64,000 nt of DNA from Pelodera strongyloides (Eukaryota; Nematoda; Chromadorea; Rhabditida; Rhabditidae): contig JAANDG010000008.1 in assembly GCA_036852015.1 (NCBI GenBank), forward strand, positions 1-64,000. Direction: 5' to 3'. Below are positions 38,328-51,400 of this stretch, in pieces; positions within the stretch are counted from its first letter, which is position 1; each line of letters begins with the position of its first letter. Below the pieces are notes generated by a model. The model saw only the letters and a program-made list of their open reading frames with translations. It made no database searches and was not told the origin of the DNA. The translations under genes and the position numbers were made by a program.

Positions 38328-38357
38328 ACATTGAAAATGAAACGTCTGGCACTTGAG

Positions 38358-38495
38358 CGTTGATGTTGGTGTCTTGTTCGGATCTCTAACAAATATCAGC
38401 TACGCCTTAGTAGAACATCCCAATGTAAATAGAAATAGATACATACACCTTTGGACTATGGACGTAAAGATACAAAGCATTAAACCATTGCAAAC
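38358..38495. repeat. Dispersed repeat O, copy 1
   Basis: CTTGTTCGGATCT, AACAAATATCA, GAACATCCCAATGTAAATAG and GGACTATGGAC recur in the same order at 41410-41540 with about 75% identity by eye. Family unknown. Confidence 0.5.
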
Positions 38496-38510
38496 AATAC
38501 ACGTGTGCTT

Positions 38511-38666
38511 TATGGGGTTTGCAAGTATGCCGAAAAATTTGTCTTCGAAAAATGAGTCTTGGAACGATTTTATAATTACTCATGTTATATATTCATACTT
38601 AGTACCAAAATACGGTACTTCGTGTACATACTTGCAAGGAATTGTTGCATACTTGCAAACCCCATA
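38511..38666. mobile_element. Repeat family K, complete copy
   Basis: TATGGGGTTTGCAAGTATGC and its inverted counterpart GCATACTTGCAAACCCCATA bound about 156 bp. Related copies are at 54220-54372 and 59707-59896, with a fragment at 26842. A TA or TTA target duplication is possible. Confidence 0.65.
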
Positions 38667-40254
38667 AACTTCAAATGTTTGAATGTTTAATTGAAAATGA
38701 GGAGGTGTATCAAATACAATTGATGACATGAAAAAACAATCTCTTACCTTACAAGAGTGACTAAAAGAACTAACAGTTTTCGCAAAAACGAATTCTGACT
38801 ACGGTACCTGGCCGAACAGTTTGCCGTGCAATAATTCTGCGAGTTCTAGGTGTTAAGAAATGCGGTTTTCACAGAAATATTTCTGAAATTCAGGACATGC
38901 TGTGCAAGTAAATTGAGGAAAACTTTTTTCTCGCTGGTCTGTCCCTTTCAAGTTCAAGCCACTATAATTCGTCATATGCAGTGTTTGCACGTTTGTAGTA
39001 AAGACAAAAGTTTTTGAATAAAAAGTAGGAAAGACAATGAATTTTACATGCCAAATCACCTTTTTGTGTGAACAAAAGCTATAGACTAATAAAGGCATAC
39101 CGCCGTCCAATCATAGAATGAATGGCATGTGCACTTTCTCAAATGCAAAACACATACATTTTTGTGCCGCGAATGAGTCAACCATATTATGGTCCAGACA
39201 CTTTTATAGGCAAGTTTTTTGCTCGCAGGTCTGGCTTATTAGTCATTGAGAAAAAAAACTCATGCTGATTTCTTTCTTTATTTATATACGCCAAAGTGAG
39301 TGCAAATAATACAAGGGACTTTATGACAGCCCTGGGCGAAATTCAAAATTTATCAAAATTTATCAAAATTTATGGTTCTTTCTTTCAAAAAGCGGAACCG
39401 AAACCCAATTGCTAACGGAGTTGCACTATGTATACATTCAGACTTTTTTTGTAAGAATTTAGTGGCGATTAAGTTAGAACGATATAGACCCCCAAACTGA
39501 GGTGTAAAATCTGCTATGCTATAACTAAAAAATGAAGTGGACTATACACAAAAAAATATAGTATACAGTGAAGCATATGCTCCAGTACTAAAACATTGAA
39601 AAAAAACGCAGAAATTGTAATAAAAAAAGCTAATTTCTATTGGCTGACTTTGTATGCAATGCTTGTAAAATTTGATTAGTAACTCTATTCAGGTTGCTAT
39701 GCTTGGAATACAATTTTACTTGCCCGGATCAGATTGTATCTAACACACGTCTTGTAAAAATGGCGTAAAACTATTTAATCAAGACTCAAGATTATCAAGG
39801 GCTACAAGCTATAAGGGCTAGTAATTTTTGTATTCGATTATTTACGAACATGTAATCAGCCATTCCTAAAAATGCTATATGCATACGAGCATACAAAATG
39901 AGTTACACTGAATTATAAAAGACTATTGAAATCCAGTGCGCCGTAAGTGCATGTGTATTGCGTCGCATTGAATTCGTTTCCAACGACCAGACAGTCTCAA
40001 AGCAAAAAAGGGTGTGCAATGTTGTGGAAGGCAATTGATTCTTACTACTAAATGGTAGGAAACCTTTAAAGGTCTCAGGGTTTAGATTCCGGTTGCAGAG
40101 CCGGTGACTAAGCGTTCTCCTAGCATGAAATGAATTTATTGAAAAAAAAAACGTTACAAAGGAGTGAATCATTCGCATTCTATACTCTTTCCCATGCATA
40201 TGTTACCCTAAATATTGCACAAAAGAATAAAACGAACTACTGCTACTGCCTACT

Positions 40255-40360
40255 GCTCAGTACTCTGCGGAATATGTCATAAGCAAACCAAACTTTGAAT
40301 GTGAACTCCCTTGTATAAGGGTGCACGCTCTTGAACCGTAAAAGAAATTTAAAATTTAAA
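40255..40360. repeat. Dispersed repeat N, copy 2
   Basis: Matches 12990-13105 (ATGTCATAAGCAAACC and GGGTGCACGCTCTTGAA). Confidence 0.5.
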
Positions 40361-40545
40361 TTTGACGAAAATAAATTCATTGCATTACGAAAAAGGGCAC
40401 TTATATCCGTATGAGCTGAAAACAATTGAATTTCGAATTTGGAAATTGAGCCTTTTTGCTGTGGATACAATTCAACAATGAAATGCAAACAAATTATACG
40501 CACACGTCTGGAGCTTTTGGTGGCTATGCTTCTGTTCCATATTAC

Positions 40546-40660
40546 ATGTCTCCCTCTCTCCTCTCTATATCTTTCTCTCTCTATATTCTCTACCTCTTTC
40601 GCGGTTTCTCTCTTTATCTCTCTCTCTCTCTCTATTTCCTTTTTTTTCACCCTCTCTCTC
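40546..40660. repeat. CT-rich microsatellite
   Basis: Interrupted (CT)n tract giving long spurious reading frames on both strands. Confidence 0.85.
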
Positions 40661-41409
40661 AACCTTGCAGATAGTACATATGAACCCTCCATGATCGGAA
40701 CCGAATACTACGTATCATTCCTACTTCTCAATATCATAGAATTCATAAAGAAGATGATATTATATTCATATATATATATAGGTTTGATGTAGAATTTAAA
40801 TCGATGCTTTCTCAAATAGTATCGAATTTCAGTAATGGAAACAAGCCCGTGGAACAGCCACGTGAACGAATTCAACAATTCAACAAATACATCAAAATGC
40901 AATTGAATTGAATGAAATACATGTAGTACTTCAAGAAAAAAACGCAAAACATCAGGATAACTATTTGAAAAAAGAAAGAATTCATAGTTAGCAAGTGCAG
41001 TAGGAGTTTGTGCTACAAGTAGGCAATATTACAAATGAGTCAAATGAGTGAATTTAACCGCAGTAATTTTTAAGTCTACAGGAAGGTGCGTTAAACAGTA
41101 CTTCAAAGTAGTCATAAATAAACGCGTCCTATTATACTACTTTAGAGACAGACCTAGATCATACCTGGTCCAGGTCCTGTGCTAACCTTGTTGGCTCATC
41201 GTCTTATTGTGCGGGGCTTGGCGGGACTTAGACCCCAAAATACCCGGTCTGTCCCCATAAGGGCAGTTGAGCGCTAATCAACTATGAATTCCGACAGAGA
41301 ACACAGAAATTGAGCTCTTTTCTGACAAAACATCGTGACCAAACTCAAAGAAAACAAGGGAAAACAGTGAAGAAAAACAGAAAAATCAGAATCTGATCAC
41401 TGAGTTAAC

Positions 41410-41540
41410 GATGAACTTGTTCGGATCTTAAGCAAATATCAACCAAACCACCAGCAGAACATCATAATGTAAATAGACACAGAAACCAGTGGGCTATGGA
41501 CATAGCGATACAAAATCATAACCAATCACAAAACGGCTAC
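41410..41540. repeat. Dispersed repeat O, copy 2
   Basis: Second copy of the sequence at 38358-38495 (ACTTGTTCGGATCTTAAGC, CATAATGTAAATAGACACAG). Confidence 0.5.
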
Positions 41541-41665
41541 TTGGAATGCCCGAACGGTGTTCTATAAATATATCCATTATTGTAATCTACACCAGATTTG
41601 TTATCGCAGAAGTTACTGAGGTAAATGTTTATTACCAGAATTAATATTACATAATTATATGCTTA

Positions 41666-41918
41666 CCAGTCGGCTCACGCCGCCTGAGGCAACTTACATG
41701 GAAATATGATTGGTTTAGCATGGGCATACTTATATACAAAGTTTCAAACGTATCATGAGAAATTCACATAGGAAACAATTCAGATGCCTACTTCGATATT
41801 GAGCTGCGACACTGTTTTTATTACCGAACACGCGGAACAATTGTCGAAAATTTGCATTTTCGTAACGCACATCGGTAAGCAAATTACGCTACAGTTACTA
41901 TTTTATATAATAAGAAGA
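41666..41918 (-). mobile_element. Helitron-like non-autonomous element, copy 2
   Basis: On the minus strand it starts TCTTCTTATTATATAA after an A and ends GGCGGCGTGAGCCGACTGG before a T. Same ends and orientation rules as 3262-3508. Confidence 0.5.
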
Positions 41919-42230
41919 TTACTAGAGCCGATGGCATAATAGTGCTGGTACCCAGGTACATTCAGAAATCCAAAAATAACCAAAAGTTACATAGAAAGGT
42001 AAAAAAAGAGGAAAAGATAGACAGATAAAAGAAAAACAATCCAATTTGTAAATACCAGCTGAAGACAAGAATTCGGTTAAATATGATGAAAGCAAAAGTA
42101 AACAGATCTCCATGTGGGTGTGTGTCATCGTATTTGAGTAGCCGGGTCACTAACAGCTGTTGATTAGTGGGAGTATATTGGGTGCACTGGCACCACTACC
42201 AAATAGTAAAAGGCAGAAAACGTGGTGCAT

Positions 42231-42330
42231 TTAAAGCGTAATAAGGGCCGGTTTTTGAAACTTGTGTTGGACACCGGCACTCCCTAGGTAGTATGCAAAT
42301 GAATATAATTAGCAAAAAAAAAGTTTAGAA
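42231..42330. mobile_element. Family A MITE fragment
   Basis: TTAAAGCGTAATAAGGGCCGG then TATGCAAATGAATATAATTAGC. No right end. Confidence 0.55.
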
Positions 42331-43288
42331 AATTTCAACTCTACATAAGGCGATATATGTACAGCATGGCACGTAGATTGGCTTCACGCAACTGTATGTA
42401 AAAGTAAATTTGCAGCTATAGCTATAGATCCTTTTTTATCAAAGACTTTTCATGTTGAATTAATAAATAAAGATATCAGAGAACAGATTACTTTAGAAAG
42501 TTAGAATGTTAGAAGAATGACAATTAGAATTAGAAGAATGACAAATATTTATCAATGAATGTAGTCATTTTAGTCAGTATGTGTGTACCGGCACAAACGT
42601 AGTCGATGTTAATCCATACAAATACAATTTCGAAATTGAAAAACATGGGCAAATCTGCCAAGGTTTATCGGCAACCAATAGTATAAGCATATATTGGCTT
42701 GTTTTTAATGAAATTGAAAAAAAAAGATTTCTTGCGAATTATATATACTACAAAATAGTTGTTTCTAAAGAACATTTATGAAACATTTTCGTCAGTGCAC
42801 AGATAGGAATAGAAGTTAGCGCGTTACTTCTAAAAACATAATTATTTGATATGATTTAAAATATATCCTGGATTTACCCGGAAAGGCAAAACTACATTTA
42901 TCTAAGATGACAGGAAATACTTATGAGAAAAACATAGCAACCGGGTGGATAATATTGATAATTACATGTAATAAACAAAACTAAAGAGGCCCTAGAGATT
43001 ATAAAACAAGTGATAAATAACTTATGTAACTATAAAGTACAAATATAAATGACCGAATTCTGTTTCAGTAACACAATAGGGCTAAAATTAGGGGGTTCAG
43101 ACGGGTGCCTTAGTTATTTAGCTCGGAAGAAAAACACTAGAGAAAGTACTCTTCCACTTCCACCATGAACATTTTCCGACCAGAAAGGAACGATAAAGAA
43201 ACAAAAGCCATTCCAAATTGAATAAGGAACTTACCTAGAGCCTTGTTCGAAAGCATTCAAAAAGACACAGTAGAGGTAGTATTAGCTT

Positions 43289-43458
43289 TTAAAGCGAAAT
43301 TCCGGCAGGTTTTTGAAACACATCGCGGACAACTGAATTCTTAGGTATCTATGCTAATTTGCTCCAATTTAGCTAGATGTTTTATTCTAATTTATGTTCA
43401 TTTGCATAAGCTGCATACAAGAATGCTGGTACTCGAGTTTCAAAAGCCGGCCGGTATT
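43289..43458. mobile_element. Family A MITE, right end truncated
   Basis: Left end TTAAAGCGAAATTCCGGCAGG. The right repeat stops at GCCGGCCGGTATTAT without the final TTCGCTTTAA. Confidence 0.7.
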
Positions 43459-43860
43459 ATTATAATTATGATTATACTATTTTACCGTACAGTTTTTGTA
43501 AATTGTGATAATCAATACAATAACACTAGAGATGAAACGGGAATTTTTTTACATTAGAATTTCTTGGAAATAAGAAATAAATGGTAAAAAACACAGTACT
43601 CCTGATTTTTCTTCATTGAGCTAAAATGCAATATAAACTTAGATGCACAGAGCCTAACTATGGTTTTATTTCTTGCGTTTTGCAAAATTTTTACGGCACT
43701 TTCAAAAAATTAATTCTTTAATGCTCCCCTAACCTAAAAACCAAATGTTTCAAAGTAATCATTAAAATATACATTGACTGCAATAAAACAATGATTGTTG
43801 TGAATCTTTACCCGAATTTATGTTATTTTCTTCCTATCGTTTATTTCTGAAATCTATAGT

Positions 43861-43986
43861 CATACCATAAAACTGCAGATTTCAAAGCTGCCTATGCAAA
43901 TTTGTCGTGAAATTAGAATCCGATGAAAATTTGAAAATTTGAAAATTTGCATATACAGCTTTGAAATCTGCAGTTTTACGGTATGA
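43861..43986. mobile_element. Short inverted-repeat element
   Basis: CATACCATAAAACTGCAGAT and ATCTGCAGTTTTACGGTATG, with arms continuing through TTTCAAAGCTG, enclose a 126-bp palindrome. Single copy here. Confidence 0.65.
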
Positions 43987-45120
43987 ATATACGATGAGTT
44001 CGCCGGAAAAAGTTTCCCAGGGTGAATGTAGGTGAAATTTGGTTTGTATATATTGTAATAAAAATGTTTTATATTAATTATGAACATATCGTACATATAG
44101 GTTTACTTTGATGGGCCTGTCCCTTTAAACATGTTCTTCGTTCTCGCCGCAGGCACGAATGGTTGTAAATAATAATGGTTTAATGGTTTTAGGGGCCGTA
44201 TTATATTGATGATCTTATCCTTATGGCGAATACAGAATCACCATGCATCATAAATATAGATAAAACTTACGCTATCGGGTCATGGGAAAACGCTGAATGT
44301 ACGTAAGTAAAATCATAGAAATATCTTCCCAGTGTTGGTTAGCGATGTCATACTTATTAATTAATTAAATAACACCACATGGTGTGCATCACAATGAAAT
44401 GATGAAAAGAAAGTAGTATATACCTCGTCGTGTTGTCGTTGATTAGCAATCATACACAAACTTATACAAACAATTTATTCAAACCAAACGGACTACAACT
44501 ATCAAATTCACAAAATACACCTAAAATAAAAATTTATAGAAAATTGTAAGCAATAAACACAAGGCACTTTCGTTGGTAGTCGGGGATTGATTTTTAAAAA
44601 AAAGTTGAGCGTTTTTCGGATTTGATCGTAGAAAAATCACGCGGGTATTACATACATAAACTCTACCTAGGAACCATCCAGAGAGACCCCTTATTTACCC
44701 CCTTATGGGGTCCTTAGCAGAGGTCCAACTGGTGGTCCCAAGGTACCCTAAGCCTAAGCATTCTCCTATCTAACAATAAGCAAATAAGCTACCAATTAAT
44801 TAAGTAGTAGTTGAAAGGTAGCCACTTGAGCAACTCGCTTATTTCGAAATTTAAAAATACAAAGTGCAATAATGTTAATATTAGTAAATATTAAAACTAT
44901 AATAGTTACGTATCGGACTAGACAAAATTAGTGTTCGACTAGATAATGCCTATTAAGCTTAAATGACTGGTTGACGCAAAATAAATAAATCGTCTATCGA
45001 AAATAATACACACTGACAACTTAATAATTGTTGCTCTCAAGCCTAAACGACTGAAATTATAGTCTAAAACTAAAATAACTACAAATTCTATCGTTTTGTG
45101 GGCAACAATTCTCGAGGCAT

Positions 45121-45287
45121 TTAAAGCCGTATGATAGCCGCTTTTGAACGTACGCCAACCGCTGAATTCCGATGTATTGTATGCAAATTACTGCGCGATG
45201 CTTAGACTGACTATATTAATATCATACAACATATGAGAATGCAAGGGTCCAAGATACGCTTCAAAAACTGGCCGTTATATTGCTTAA
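45121..45287. mobile_element. TTAA-flanked MITE, diverged family A relative
   Basis: Ends TTAAAGCCGTATGATAGCCG and CTGGCCGTTATATTGCTTAA; internal TATGCAAATTAC. It lies about 130 bases downstream of the RyR stop codon. Confidence 0.65.
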
Positions 45288-45419
45288 AAAGGGAAGATAA
45301 AATAAAATTTCGTTGATTGCAGTCATAGTAGCTATCCATGCCAAACCATTACCATACATTACAGATATGGTAAGAATGGTAAGGAAAGGAAAAGCATTGT
45401 GTATTTGTACGACTCTGAT

Positions 45420-48400
45420 TTACGACTGTAGTAACTGATCTTCATATTGCTTGACGAAGCACTCTCCGACGGGGAAGAACTCCCAGTCTCGGTTGTCGTA
45501 CTTCTCACGTACGTACGTCTCCTGACCAGTGTACTCGGTCTCGTCCTTGTTCACGAGGTGTTGCAGGAAGAACCTGTTGAATAAAGGAATTTGAATGCAG
45601 AAAGATATACTGTAGCCAGTTTTCCCCCTTTGTTTGACGGTGAAACTACAAACAACAAACTCTGGGATCCTTACTTTGGAAACTTTTTGTACTGATTGTG
45701 CTCTTTATTTGGTGAACTACACATATCAAAAATAAACAAAGGGTGATCTGAAGTGACCCCATCCCTTAAGTGTTAAGTAAGGATTGAATAGATATGTAAT
45801 AAAAAGATAATTACATCTGAAACAACGCTTACCTTACCTTAGAGGTAAGGGTTCTTTCACCTTACCTTATATAAACCCCTTAATAAAGAAACCGGAAAGG
45901 CTAAACAATACTTCAAAGGTGCCAAAAATCCTTTTTTTTGTATGGTATGCCAAGTTTGCAAAAATAAAACTACTGTGCATTCACCCTAAGCATTCTCCTC
46001 TCTGACGATAAGCTGTCAATTAAGTAGTAGTTGAAAGGCATCGACTTGAGCAACTCGCTTGTTTCGAAAATTAACACAGTGCTATAATGTTAATGTTTTT
46101 GGCGGAGTATTTGAATTGAAAAGAGGAAACTCACAAATAATTAGCAAAATTGTGCTCCTTTGTAGTGTGTATTTCGAATCCTCTTGGCATCCGATCAAAT
46201 GTTTCCTACAAAGGAAAGATAAATTATTTTCTTAAAGCGAAATACCGGCCGGTTTTTGAAATGCATGGTGGGCAACTGTATCCTTACGTATTTATGCTAA
46301 GTTGCTCGAATTTAACCCGATTTTTTATTCTAATTTATCCTCATTTGCATAAGAATGCTAGTGCACTCTATGTGCTTCAAAAACCGGCCGGTATTTCGCT
46401 TTAAAAGTTGAAAACGAACCTTTCCAATATCGCAGATGAAACAGGACGACTCCAACTTCTCCGTTGCGGACTCTTGTTGGTCACGCAACTCTCCGAACGC
46501 GTCGATGATCAAACCTAAAACACAAAAGAAACTATATGTCATGAAATTATATGAATTATTCCATTTTTTCCTTTCATTGGCACTGCGGAACGTTTTTCCT
46601 ATTTAGGAGTAAGAAAACACACGGTATTTTGCGTGCAAAAATCCATGGTAGTCATGTTTTGTAATTTGTAATTTGTATAAGCAAGAATTGAGGCATGACA
46701 CGTTACGATATTTTGACGTTGCGGTTGTAATTTTGAATTATATTCCTCACAAATGATACCTTGCATGATAGCGAGTAGAATGATAATAACGAAAAAGAAG
46801 AAGGAGATGTCGTAGAACATTCTCGGATACTCCAACTCATCTCCATAGGGGGATTCCAACTCGTCTCCGATACCTCCACCAGCACGTACACCCGCGTAGA
46901 AGTGGTAGATGAAGCACTAGAAGAAAATAAAGGTTTCTTAAAGCGAAATAGTGGCCGGTTTTTGAAACGCATCTCAAGTACTTGCCTTCCTATGCATTTA
47001 TGCAAGGTGCGGTCTAATTTGGGTCTAGTTTTTATCCTAATGTTCGCTCATTTGCATATGCTGCATGAGAAAGCAGGTGTACGCAATGCGTTTCAAAAAC
47101 CGGCCGGTTTTTCGCTTTAATACTCGTCATTGATTTGATAGGACGAAGAAGACATGAGAGAAACTAAGTAACAGGTGAAATTTAAGCTCACTACCCCACT
47201 TACATACTACTACAATACCCCTTGTATGCGGAACAAAGGAATGTTTAGTAATAATCAATACATTGCCACGGTAGTAAACCGCCAGTCAGAGCATTACTCT
47301 ACAATTGACAGCTTACAATTAGAGTAAATTTTCAGTCAGTGACAAACTAATCAATAAATCAATATTGCAATTTTCGGTCAATTACAAACTAATCAATAAA
47401 TCAATATTGCAATTTTCGGTCAATTACAAACTAATCAATAAATCAATATTGCCCTAACTAATTTTCAAAATCGACCCACCGTCAACATATTATGACATTT
47501 CCTATCCGGTTCATCTCCATCTTCACCCTCTTGCACGTAGAATTTACGGAAGAAATTGAAAGCAATTACAGTGTAGAGATACACCACCACCAATGTCATC
47601 ATGATGGTTAAGATGAGCTGAAAATTGAGAGGCAATTAGATAATTAGAACTGGTCAATTAGCCGAGTGGTACACTTTTTTGACAATTGCACAAATAAAAA
47701 AGATACAGTACCACGCTGAGATTTTGACATGCTGAATTGAGCAGTGACTATCCACAAAAAGTGCGTTTACAAGTACAACGCTCGAATTTATTTATTTTTA
47801 ATACCAGACGGCTATCGCCGCCTGAGGCGACTTTCAATGTATAAGATGCAGGAACAGTGAGCACACTTGTGTGAAACGTTTGCAACGTATCTTGGAAAAT
47901 CATGAAATAAGGTTCGATTTCGCTAGCTCAACACTGGACTCCGATACTCCTTTAATAGCCTCTTAGATATTCTAATTTTCGTTTCGTTCACACAAACAAA
48001 AGTCCAAGTAAACTCTTCTCCTTTATATAATAAGTTTATTAATTTATATGCAAATCTAGAATCACCTGTTGCAAGTTGTGCGTGACAGACTGTAGAATGG
48101 CTTTAAGCATAGGGAAAGAGAGCACGACGTCGACGAGATGGAAGGCGTAGAAGAAAGGAGAGATGAACACTCCACACGCTGAGCAGAGGAGGTAGCCGAC
48201 ACGGTAGAGGAACTGGCCGTTGGTCAGAATCACACCGATCCACAACCAACAGGTGTAGCTGAATGAGGGGGATCAATTAATGAATAAATTAATAATTACT
48301 ATGTGTTGTTGATTCTTTCGAAAACGAGCTATGCTAACAAAATGTATGTACCAAGTTTATTTCAATCGAGAAACTGCACCGTATCCTGCAGCGAACTCTC

Positions 48401-48434
48401 TCTGTCTCTCTCTGTCTGTCTCTCTCTCTCTGTA

Positions 48435-48470
<36 letters not shown>

Positions 48471-51400
48471 GTTTTTTTTTCTTTTCTTTTTGTACATTTA
48501 TATACCATACCGATAGTCAAAAGACGTGTCGCTCGCTGGCTTATCTTCTCCAAGAATTGAAGTCAGAGTCTCGTCGTCAACCTAAGAATATATATTGTAC
48601 AGAAAGATAAAAAAACATAAACAATCGCAGAAAACGACGCTCCTGATAATGGTCGAAAATTTAACGAATTTGTCCATGTACTGTAATAAGTAATTAACGC
48701 TAACTAAGCTTACTGTAATAACACTAACTAACATTACTGTAAACTGTAACAAGTAATTAACACTAGCTAACCTTTCCTGTGATTCAGTAGATTCAGTAGA
48801 TACACATGTGAAAATATAAACATAATAACAATTATTTCTTTACCTGATCCTTAAACTTCTGTCTGGTCTTTCTTCTCACAAATTTGTCCCAATATTTCAT
48901 CGGGAAACTCTTGCTCGAGATGACAATACGATCCAAATACCACATTAGCATATCGACGAGCTGAAACACACGAATAAATTAGATACTACTGTAGCATTGG
49001 ATACTGCGGTAGTATTATATATACAGTATCATTAAATGCTACAGTAGCATTAGATACTACAGTAGCATTAGGTACTACAGTAGCATTGGATACTACAGTA
49101 GCATTAGAGACTACAGTAGTAGTGCTAGTACAAAAGGACACTACTGTATTCAGTGCGTTGCTGCACTATTCTTCAAGAACCAAAATATTGGAGCATGCGA
49201 GTATAAAGCCCATTGAAAGTTATGTAATCATGTTTGAAAATATAATTTGCCATAGTAACAATAGTCTCTATTATTGAACAACCCTTATTTACTTTACCGT
49301 AACAATTCTGTGAGCAAAAAAAACAGTCAATTAGGATAATTACAAACATAAAGCCTAATTAGCATACTCCAAGTTCTTCGTTATCCTCTTCGGTAATCCA
49401 GCATCCATCAAACATTAGTCTTCTCGCCACTTCTTTCTCTCGTTTGAATGTAATAAGAGGAATCTAGAAAGAAGGGCAATTAAAGCGAAATACCGGCCGG
49501 TTTTTGAAAAGCATCGAGTACACCATCATTATTATGCTGCTTATGCAAACTAACAGCAATTGGAATAAAAATCCGGCCAGTATTTCGCTTTAAAGCAATT
49601 ACAGAATCGACAGTATGTTCCGGAACATCACCAATTGTCTGGTTGAAAGGGAATGAAGGTTCCTTATCAACTAGTTGTCAAATGTCAACAGTATAGAACC
49701 CATAGTATATTTATTTAATGAGCAATTAAAGCAATTACAGACTTGACAGTATGTTCTGGAAAACACTAATTGCCCTCGTTATCAACTACTTATCAAATGT
49801 CACGGTATAGAATATTATATTAGTATAATATTTATTTATTTATCAATACCTTCAACTGATAGAAGGAAACAAGAAGAGCGAACGACGTAGTCAGATGTAG
49901 AACGGAAATCCAGTAGAGAACCTGAGAAGGGAAAATTTAGGCATAATCGATTTTGAACAAAATTGGATAATCAATCAATAATCAAGTATTAATTCAACTA
50001 TACACCCCCAGGAACCCATCCCGTATCTTATTATACAAAGGAGCAAAGTTTGATAGTTTGATATGCTAGTATGCCCGCAACGTTTTTCTGCGTTTCAGGC
50101 GTTTCGTATAAGTACGCCAGCCCAGTAGATGTTGCTGAGTTAGTTACTGAGCTTACATCAGCATTTGATTGATATTTTGTCCATAAAAGATCACGGGGGT
50201 TTTGCTGCGTACTGTAAGTATTGCAATCATATAATCATCCAATAATGATCTTGAAAAGCTCCTTACCTGAGCAAGTAGCCATCCTGTCACTTCATAGTTC
50301 ACATATGGAATCTGCATTCCAGTAATGTAAATTGTCTCAGTGCTCTCGTCGTCATCGTCAGAACCATCGCTGGTTTCTAAAATAAAATAATAACTTTATT
50401 TTTAGAAACTGAAGGAGAGGCCGGAGGGCTGAAGAGTTCTAAACAGGTCTCCAACTTCACATAGTGTTTTATTGGAGGGGCACTGACATCCAATTCCTGA
50501 AAACGCACGAGCATCCCCCCGACGTTCCCGAAACTTTTCAACGCCATGGGATAACCGAATTGACTTGGAGCGCCACGAATGTTTACACTGGGGAAACCGG
50601 AAAACTCCGTGGTTGCGCGGCGGTCTTTTGGCGCAAAAAAGGTGCGCGACGGTCATATGGCGGTATCGCGGCACAAGGGGATTCCCAAAAACGGTTCCGC
50701 GGCTGGTGCGCCACAGACAGGCGCCCCAATGGGTGTCCCTCCGATATCCACACAGGTGAGCCGGAACAGTGTCCATGTCCCTTATTTATCATTCCAACCA
50801 TTATATCAACAAAGTCCCACCTGTTTCCGACTGCATGATATCGACTCGATGGAATAGCAGAATGACATTGATGAAGAAGGCCAAGTGTAGGGTGGTCTTT
50901 TCAATTGTCTTGAAGTTACGAGCCAGCATGTTCTAAATAAAGTGTTTGATGACTTAACTATCACAATCTTCAACTTTTATCATCTTACACTTACGGTAGA
51001 AATGTGTAAAGCTGTATACCTGTAAACTTAACCGCCTACTTTTGTACATACAATCTGCAAAGCTTTTCAGTGCATCGATGGATAATATCAAAGAGGGACA
51101 CGTTAAAGCGGTATAACATCCGGTTTTTGAGACGGATTTTGAATAACTGAATTTACATGCACCATAAGCAAATGAGTATAATTAGAATAAAAAAGCGCGC
51201 AGTCTTTGCATACACTACATGGGAATAGCGTCTAACCTACTTTTCAAAAACCGGCTGTTATATCGCTTTAAAGCTACGCAAGTTCATAGATCACTCACAA
51301 GAATGGATCCCTTGCTCCTGCTCTGACTGAGCTCGGCGATCTTCGGCTCGTATGCTCCAACCTGTTGATCAACATCATACTGTTGCTCCATAACGGCGGC

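Larger units (their letters stand above)
35470..45419. other. Repeat-rich interval with no recognised gene
   Basis: Lies between the start of NKCC exon 1a and the stop of the ryanodine receptor gene; both are on the minus strand, so it holds the NKCC promoter and the RyR 3' region. I saw no conserved coding exon. It contains six family A MITEs or fragments, a Helitron-like element, repeat families K, N and O, a CT microsatellite and a TTAA-type variant. Open frames up to 149 codons (40243-40692, minus) come from the CT repeat. Confidence 0.6.

Noticed and set aside
40243..40692. 149-codon open frame, Arg/Glu-rich
   Set aside because: Generated by the CT microsatellite.
47342..49130. CRISPR-like arrays
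   Set aside because: The 42-bp and 18-bp tandem repeats have no unique spacers and lie in introns of an animal gene.
50464..50838. 124-codon open frame as a separate gene
   Set aside because: All frames are open because of GC-rich composition; no conserved motif was seen. Kept as a GC-rich block instead.
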